The translations under genes were made by a program, and so were the position numbers. 64,000 nucleotides of DNA, taken from assembly GCA_963691705.1 (NCBI GenBank), contig OY829541.1, positions 51,790,377-51,854,376 on the forward strand, written 5' to 3'. Origin of the DNA: Viola odorata. Its lineage: Eukaryota; Streptophyta; Magnoliopsida; Malpighiales; Violaceae. Every line of letters begins with the position of its first letter. Position 1 is the stretch's first letter. Under the pieces are notes generated by a model. That model was given only the letters and a program-made list of their open reading frames with translations, was not told the origin of the DNA and made no database searches. This document shows positions 60,074 through 64,000 of the stretch, in pieces.

Positions 60074-60602
60074 ACAAGTGTCTGCTTTCTTTGAAAAAGA
60101 AGAAAAGAAATGGAGGTGTCTTCTTTGTCACTCCGCCTACAGTGCCTATGTAAATATAATTATTGTTAATACTACATTACGCATCGATTAGCAGCTCAAA
60201 AATTCACCACTTATTGTTTCTAGCTGGCTTGGATTGGTGGTTCCTTCTTGTCATAAACGACCAATGTGCTTCTTGTAATTTCTTGCTGTTTATAATTCAA
60301 GTCCTGGGAACTCTTGTAAACGTGGTCTTCGCGCAAAGAGTGACGTTTGATCGAGATGTGATTGCTGTGAGTAGGTTCACACGATAAATGAAGAGTTACT
60401 GATTCAATTCTTGTGTATGAAGAGATTACTTACTAGGAGTATGGAGTTCGTACAAGTTTGCCTTCAGGGCCAATTAATGCACTCAACTACATTATTCCAT
60501 ACAGGACAATTTTAGTTACAGTAGCCAATTAGCCATAGTACATCTCCAAGAATAAAGACAACCAAATCAAATTAATACCAGTATGATGACGAGAGTCTAG
60601 AG
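60074..60602. other. RGLG 3' flank
   Basis: Probably the 3' UTR and spacer, with no second gene seen. Confidence 0.45.
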
Positions 60603-60974
60603 ATGATGGCATCTTTGAACAAACTTTCCTATCACAGACTCGGAAGAAGACGAAGAGAGGTTTCCTTCAATGAGCGTCGAGAAGTTGAAGGAGAAGGCGA
60701 AGATTTTAGGAGCTTTTCCAGGCGAATTATAAGGAAATTCAGCATTAGGAAGAGGTTGAAGGTTAGGACCCCATGGCTGACAAGATTATTATTGTTGAAG
60801 AGGAGAGATTCTTGGGTTAAGAAGGCTTTGAAGAGGATCAAGATTAATGGGCAGCTGGCCCATTTGAATGATTTCTTTGGTGCTAATTTTCTGCTGATGC
60901 AGCCCAACCCTGCTCCTTTCAGTTGTTGTAGGACAACTTTCATGGGTCATGCTCCTCCTCCAAGATTTTCATGA
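60603..60974 (+). CDS. Small basic protein, unrecognised, intronless
   Basis: 123 codons without intron. The N terminus MMASLNKLSYHRL is followed by an Arg/Lys-rich core and a hydrophobic-basic helix (TPWLTRLLLLKRRDSW). The C-terminal half has FFGANFLLMQPNPAPFSCC. I recall short plant proteins with a similar MASL.KLSYHRL start and a closing F.GN-like motif, but cannot name a family. No signal peptide or clear membrane segment. The second ATG (codon 2) is an equally good start. The antisense frame at 60632-60943 is a shadow. Confidence 0.6.
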   Translation: MMASLNKLSYHRLGRRRREVSFNERREVEGEGEDFRSFSRRIIRKFSIRKRLKVRTPWLTRLLLLKRRDSWVKKALKRIKINGQLAHLNDFFGANFLLMQPNPAPFSCCRTTFMGHAPPPRFS

Positions 60975-61328
60975 TTTTCAGTAAGTGTGATGTATTTTAT
61001 TTTTATTTTTATTAGTGTACTTCATTGAATAAAGAGATTGAAATGAATCATATGCCTCTCTTCTTCTTTTTGTCTATTTTCCTTAAAAAATAACTAGTAT
61101 TTTTATTTACTAGCCAAAATTAGCTAAGAAATGTATACCGGTACGTAATATAGGCCGGTGTATAGACAAGCATAAACATAAGCACATTGAACCATGTAAC
61201 GATGACAGTGAAAAGAACAAATTAACTCAAATTACGACCAAACAGATTGAACGATGTCTAAAAATCGACCTTCATATGTATAACAATGTAACGAAATTAG
61301 GAGACAGCATATGTCTAAAGATCGGTCT
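60975..61328. other. Convergent spacer
   Basis: Between the small plus-strand gene and the transporter. A tract of 'tttatttttatttttatta' at 60995-61015 may hold a polyadenylation signal for the plus-strand gene. Confidence 0.45.
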
Positions 61329-63936
61329 TCAGATGTATGGGTCTGCAAAGAAACTGTATGTCTTGACATTGCTGACTATTGAACGAACTGCAGAAATTGT
61401 AGTTACCACTGCAAGTAGAGAAAATAAGATGATATTGAACCAATGCCATAAGTGCTTCTCTATTCGAGCACTCTTTCCCTTCACCTGCAGAAATTACAGA
61501 AATTTCCTTTTAATTTCAAAACGAGATTTTGCAGATGGACGTATTATTTTCAACAAAATAGAAAGAGCTAGTTCTCGAGATCGAGTAACTTTGTACATTT
61601 TTTTAATTATTTCATGAAATTTAAAATGATAATGCATTGGTCCAGAAGAGTTGTTACATGTCACCTTGATGAAGAGTAAGCTTGGGAAAACAAAGGTGAG
61701 AGGAACGAGTGTAAATGATCCGAACAAATTGACGAAATCTCCCATGAAAGGGAAAGCTGCTGTGACGACTGTCGTTCCAGAAAACAAGAGCCCTCGAAGT
61801 ATGACTCGTCGTTTCCTATTCTCTTTTGAATTCATGCTCTCCTCCAATTTCATGAACTGAGTATCGACCGTCTCATGAATTGGTACCCCATACATCTGAT
61901 GTTAATTAAAACGGCTCCACAACATTATAACCATTTCAAAATAAGTTGGTTTGATAATACTAGTCAAATCTTATCCAATAATTTGAAATTAAGAGACGAC
62001 CAAGTGTAAAATCAGATACAATAAATGACGAAAAAGATTTCCGATGAACTTGTAACTCAATAATAGTTAGTAGAAATTTATGGGGTCTTACATGTTGGGA
62101 GATTATAGATTGTAGGAAAACAGTAGCATTGATTAGGATCTTGACTGATTTGGGCCCACTTAGATTTTCTGGGAGATACGACGAGACAGATGAACCGTAG
62201 GCCCAATATCCAACTATACTCACACCATAATAAAACGCCAGCCCAACTGTAAACTGGAAATACAAGGCCTTCCTCATGTTCTTTTTCTCTGGACTGCGCA
62301 GTGTTGACTGTATATAGTACCCGAAGAATAAACAAAAAAAGAACAGGAAAAAAATAAATCAAATTTATCATTTACAGAGTTAGACAAATCTGAATTTCTC
62401 ATATATTTTTATATTAATATTAATTTGTGTAAATGTGGAAGAAATATTTTTAAAAAGACGATAATTGAAGGGACTAAATTTTTCCGATTAGATCATTTCT
62501 CTAGACCCACGAGACCTAAATATGAATAGTTTTATTTCCAGGATGGATAAAATTGACACTAGTAGAGAGAAACAAAATTAACTCTTGTTTCAATTCCCTA
62601 ATTAATTACTTGCGTTGTTGAAAGAGTATTTTTCAGGTGAGAAAATAACATTTGGTGAACTAAAAACTACCGAAACTATTTTTTTATTTTTATTTTTATT
62701 TTTTGAAATACGGTACGGCACGGGACCAAATCAACAAAACCTGCATTTCTGGTAGCATTCCGGATGTGTTGCAAAAGAGAATGGCAGAAATTGCACCGAA
62801 GGAATTGAACACCTGATCCAATTTGCTCCCACTAATCTCATAGTTTCTGTTGGTGTTGGATCTTCCTTCAAACAAAAACATGTTAATGAATATTACAGAA
62901 AAATCAAAATAATTAACAGATAATTAATAAGCTTTAATTACTCACCATCTTTAACTAAGACAAGCAAAAGCAACAAAACATAGAAAGAAGTGAGGAAGGC
63001 AGATACTCCCAGCCAGATCTTCATTGCTGACATTGTTGGGATGAAGCATGCAAACATGAAATAGGCCACTCCACTCAAGACGATGTAATACTGGATCCTT
63101 AACGGAGAATTGCTGAATTCTGAATTCATTCCCTGGTTAATTTTGAACAAAATTATTAATATACTTGATGGGTTACTCGTCTCAGACTCGACCTCCAGTT
63201 ATGCTGATACTTTATAACAGATCTCTACTCGCTCAATGGCTTCGTACTACTTTTACGGCTTCTTGGAAAAAGAAGAAGAAGCATGAATATAAGGGCCTAT
63301 TACCTTCAAGGCTATGGCGGCAAGGAGGGTGAAGCCCATGTTTATAAGAAGAAGGGTGAAAAATTGAAGAACCCACGTGATATAATACATATTTTTCCCG
63401 TAAACATGGCCCATAAGATCTCTATACCGAGTGAACCTTTTGCCGTTAACAAAATGAAATGCGGCCAAAAGCCAGTTAGCATAAGCCGTGTAGAGCCCGA
63501 CCACGACCAGGCAAATTAAACCCCATTTCCACCCTAATGGCCTCAACATAAGGTTTGAAAAACTAAGAATGTAGCCGCAATTGAAGCTAGTCACCAGCAG
63601 CATTCCAATTTGGTACCATGGATCTTCAAAGTTCATATAGCCAAAAAAAAAATGTGAAGAGGTGTTAGATAACTAGAAAATTAAAAGAAAAGAAAAATTA
63701 AGAAGTGGAAAGAATATTTTAAAAAAAAGTATCATAATATTAACAAAACAAATGAATATTAAGTGCCGATTACTCCGTGTTCGAGCTGAGCACAATTAAG
63801 ACGTACCACGGCCGGTAGGATGAGCAGAAGTGACACTATGGTCTCCATTTTGAGTACCATATCCGTTTGATTCACCTCGTTGATCTATGTTAGGAGCTTC
63901 TATGTTGGCTAATCTTGTACCGTTTTCTGTTCCCAT
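61329..63936 (-). CDS. Amino-acid transporter, ProT / GABA-type (AAAP family)
   Basis: Seven exons on the minus strand: 63936-63807, 63623-63304, 63132-62946, 62865-62741, 62307-62092, 61895-61665 and 61484-61329. They give 1365 nt and 454 aa, the usual ProT size, with GT-AG splicing and frame preserved. ProT carriers are plasma-membrane proton symporters for proline, GABA and glycine betaine. About ten or eleven membrane spans are present, with DPWYQIGMLLVTSFNCGYIL, GLYTAYANWLLAAFHF, the YRDLMGHVYG loop and FNTSGMLPE-like NTSGMLPEMQ. KALYFQFTVG, GYWAYGSS and AAFPFMGDFVNLFGSFTLVP follow, and the C terminus is SFFADPYI. The first exon encodes a hydrophilic Asn/Gly-rich tail. The start is the first ATG in that exon. 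Which ProT paralogue is not decided. Confidence 0.93.
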
Positions 63937-64000
63937 AATTGTGTTTCCCTTGAAGAAATGAATTAGCTTTGTCGCAGCTGCTTCCTTAAATGTGCACCTG

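Overview
This is a nuclear window from a plant, very probably a dicot. It has split genes with GT-AG introns, AT-rich spacers and dense LTR, LINE, MULE, hAT and Stowaway elements. The host genes have clear plant families: CYP71 cytochrome P450s, alternative oxidase, a plastid rhodanese-like protein, an RGLG-type RING/copine E3 ligase and a ProT-type amino-acid transporter. I cannot name the species from the sequence.

Layout. 1-11,500 is gene-poor. It holds a short LINE tail (942-1270), a Stowaway MITE (2116-2375), a foldback MULE-like element (3740-5155), a second LINE tail (about 5526-6165, minus) and a tentative three-exon small gene on the minus strand (6690-9018) whose first intron carries another MULE-like element (7766-8612). 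11,543-38,022 is a retrotransposon block dominated by one gag-protease-only LTR family. It has a minus-strand copy (11543-17189, TSD GGTAT), a solo LTR (22486-23926, TSD ATCGT) and a plus-strand copy (26798-38022) whose 5' LTR was split by an unrelated 4-kb solo LTR (27618-31663, TSD CTAGT). Between these sit a 2.25-kb MULE-like element (18752-21001, TSD TAATTTATT), inverted AT-rich tandem arrays and a truncated LINE (24485-25912).

38,500-64,000 is the genic part. A CYP71 cluster has one intact gene (38694-40616), a relic exon (41079-41224) and two broken genes. One of these (41891-43418) carries nonsense, frameshift and deletion lesions. The other (about 50215-55420) was split by a 3.2-kb hAT-like element and later joined to a Copia protease fragment. 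Interspersed are an STR11-like rhodanese gene (minus, 44087-46832), an alternative oxidase gene (plus, 47951-49538) with a Stowaway MITE in intron 1, an RGLG-like E3 ligase (plus, 57269-60073), a small intronless basic-protein gene (plus, 60603-60974) and a proline/GABA-type transporter (minus, 61329-63936). A U6 snRNA relic lies just upstream of the second P450. These neighbours act in different compartments (ER, plastid, mitochondrion, plasma membrane) and need not form a pathway. Only the P450s form a tandem family.

The most unusual signal is a dispersed interrupted palindrome, TCTTGGCC-N5-CTTGGCCAAG-N5-GGCCAAGA. It recurs complete or in part in the LTRs, leader, gag ORF and 3' region of the gag-only LTR family, and inside gag it is read in different reading frames. 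This suggests the nucleotide pattern, not the peptide, is what is kept.
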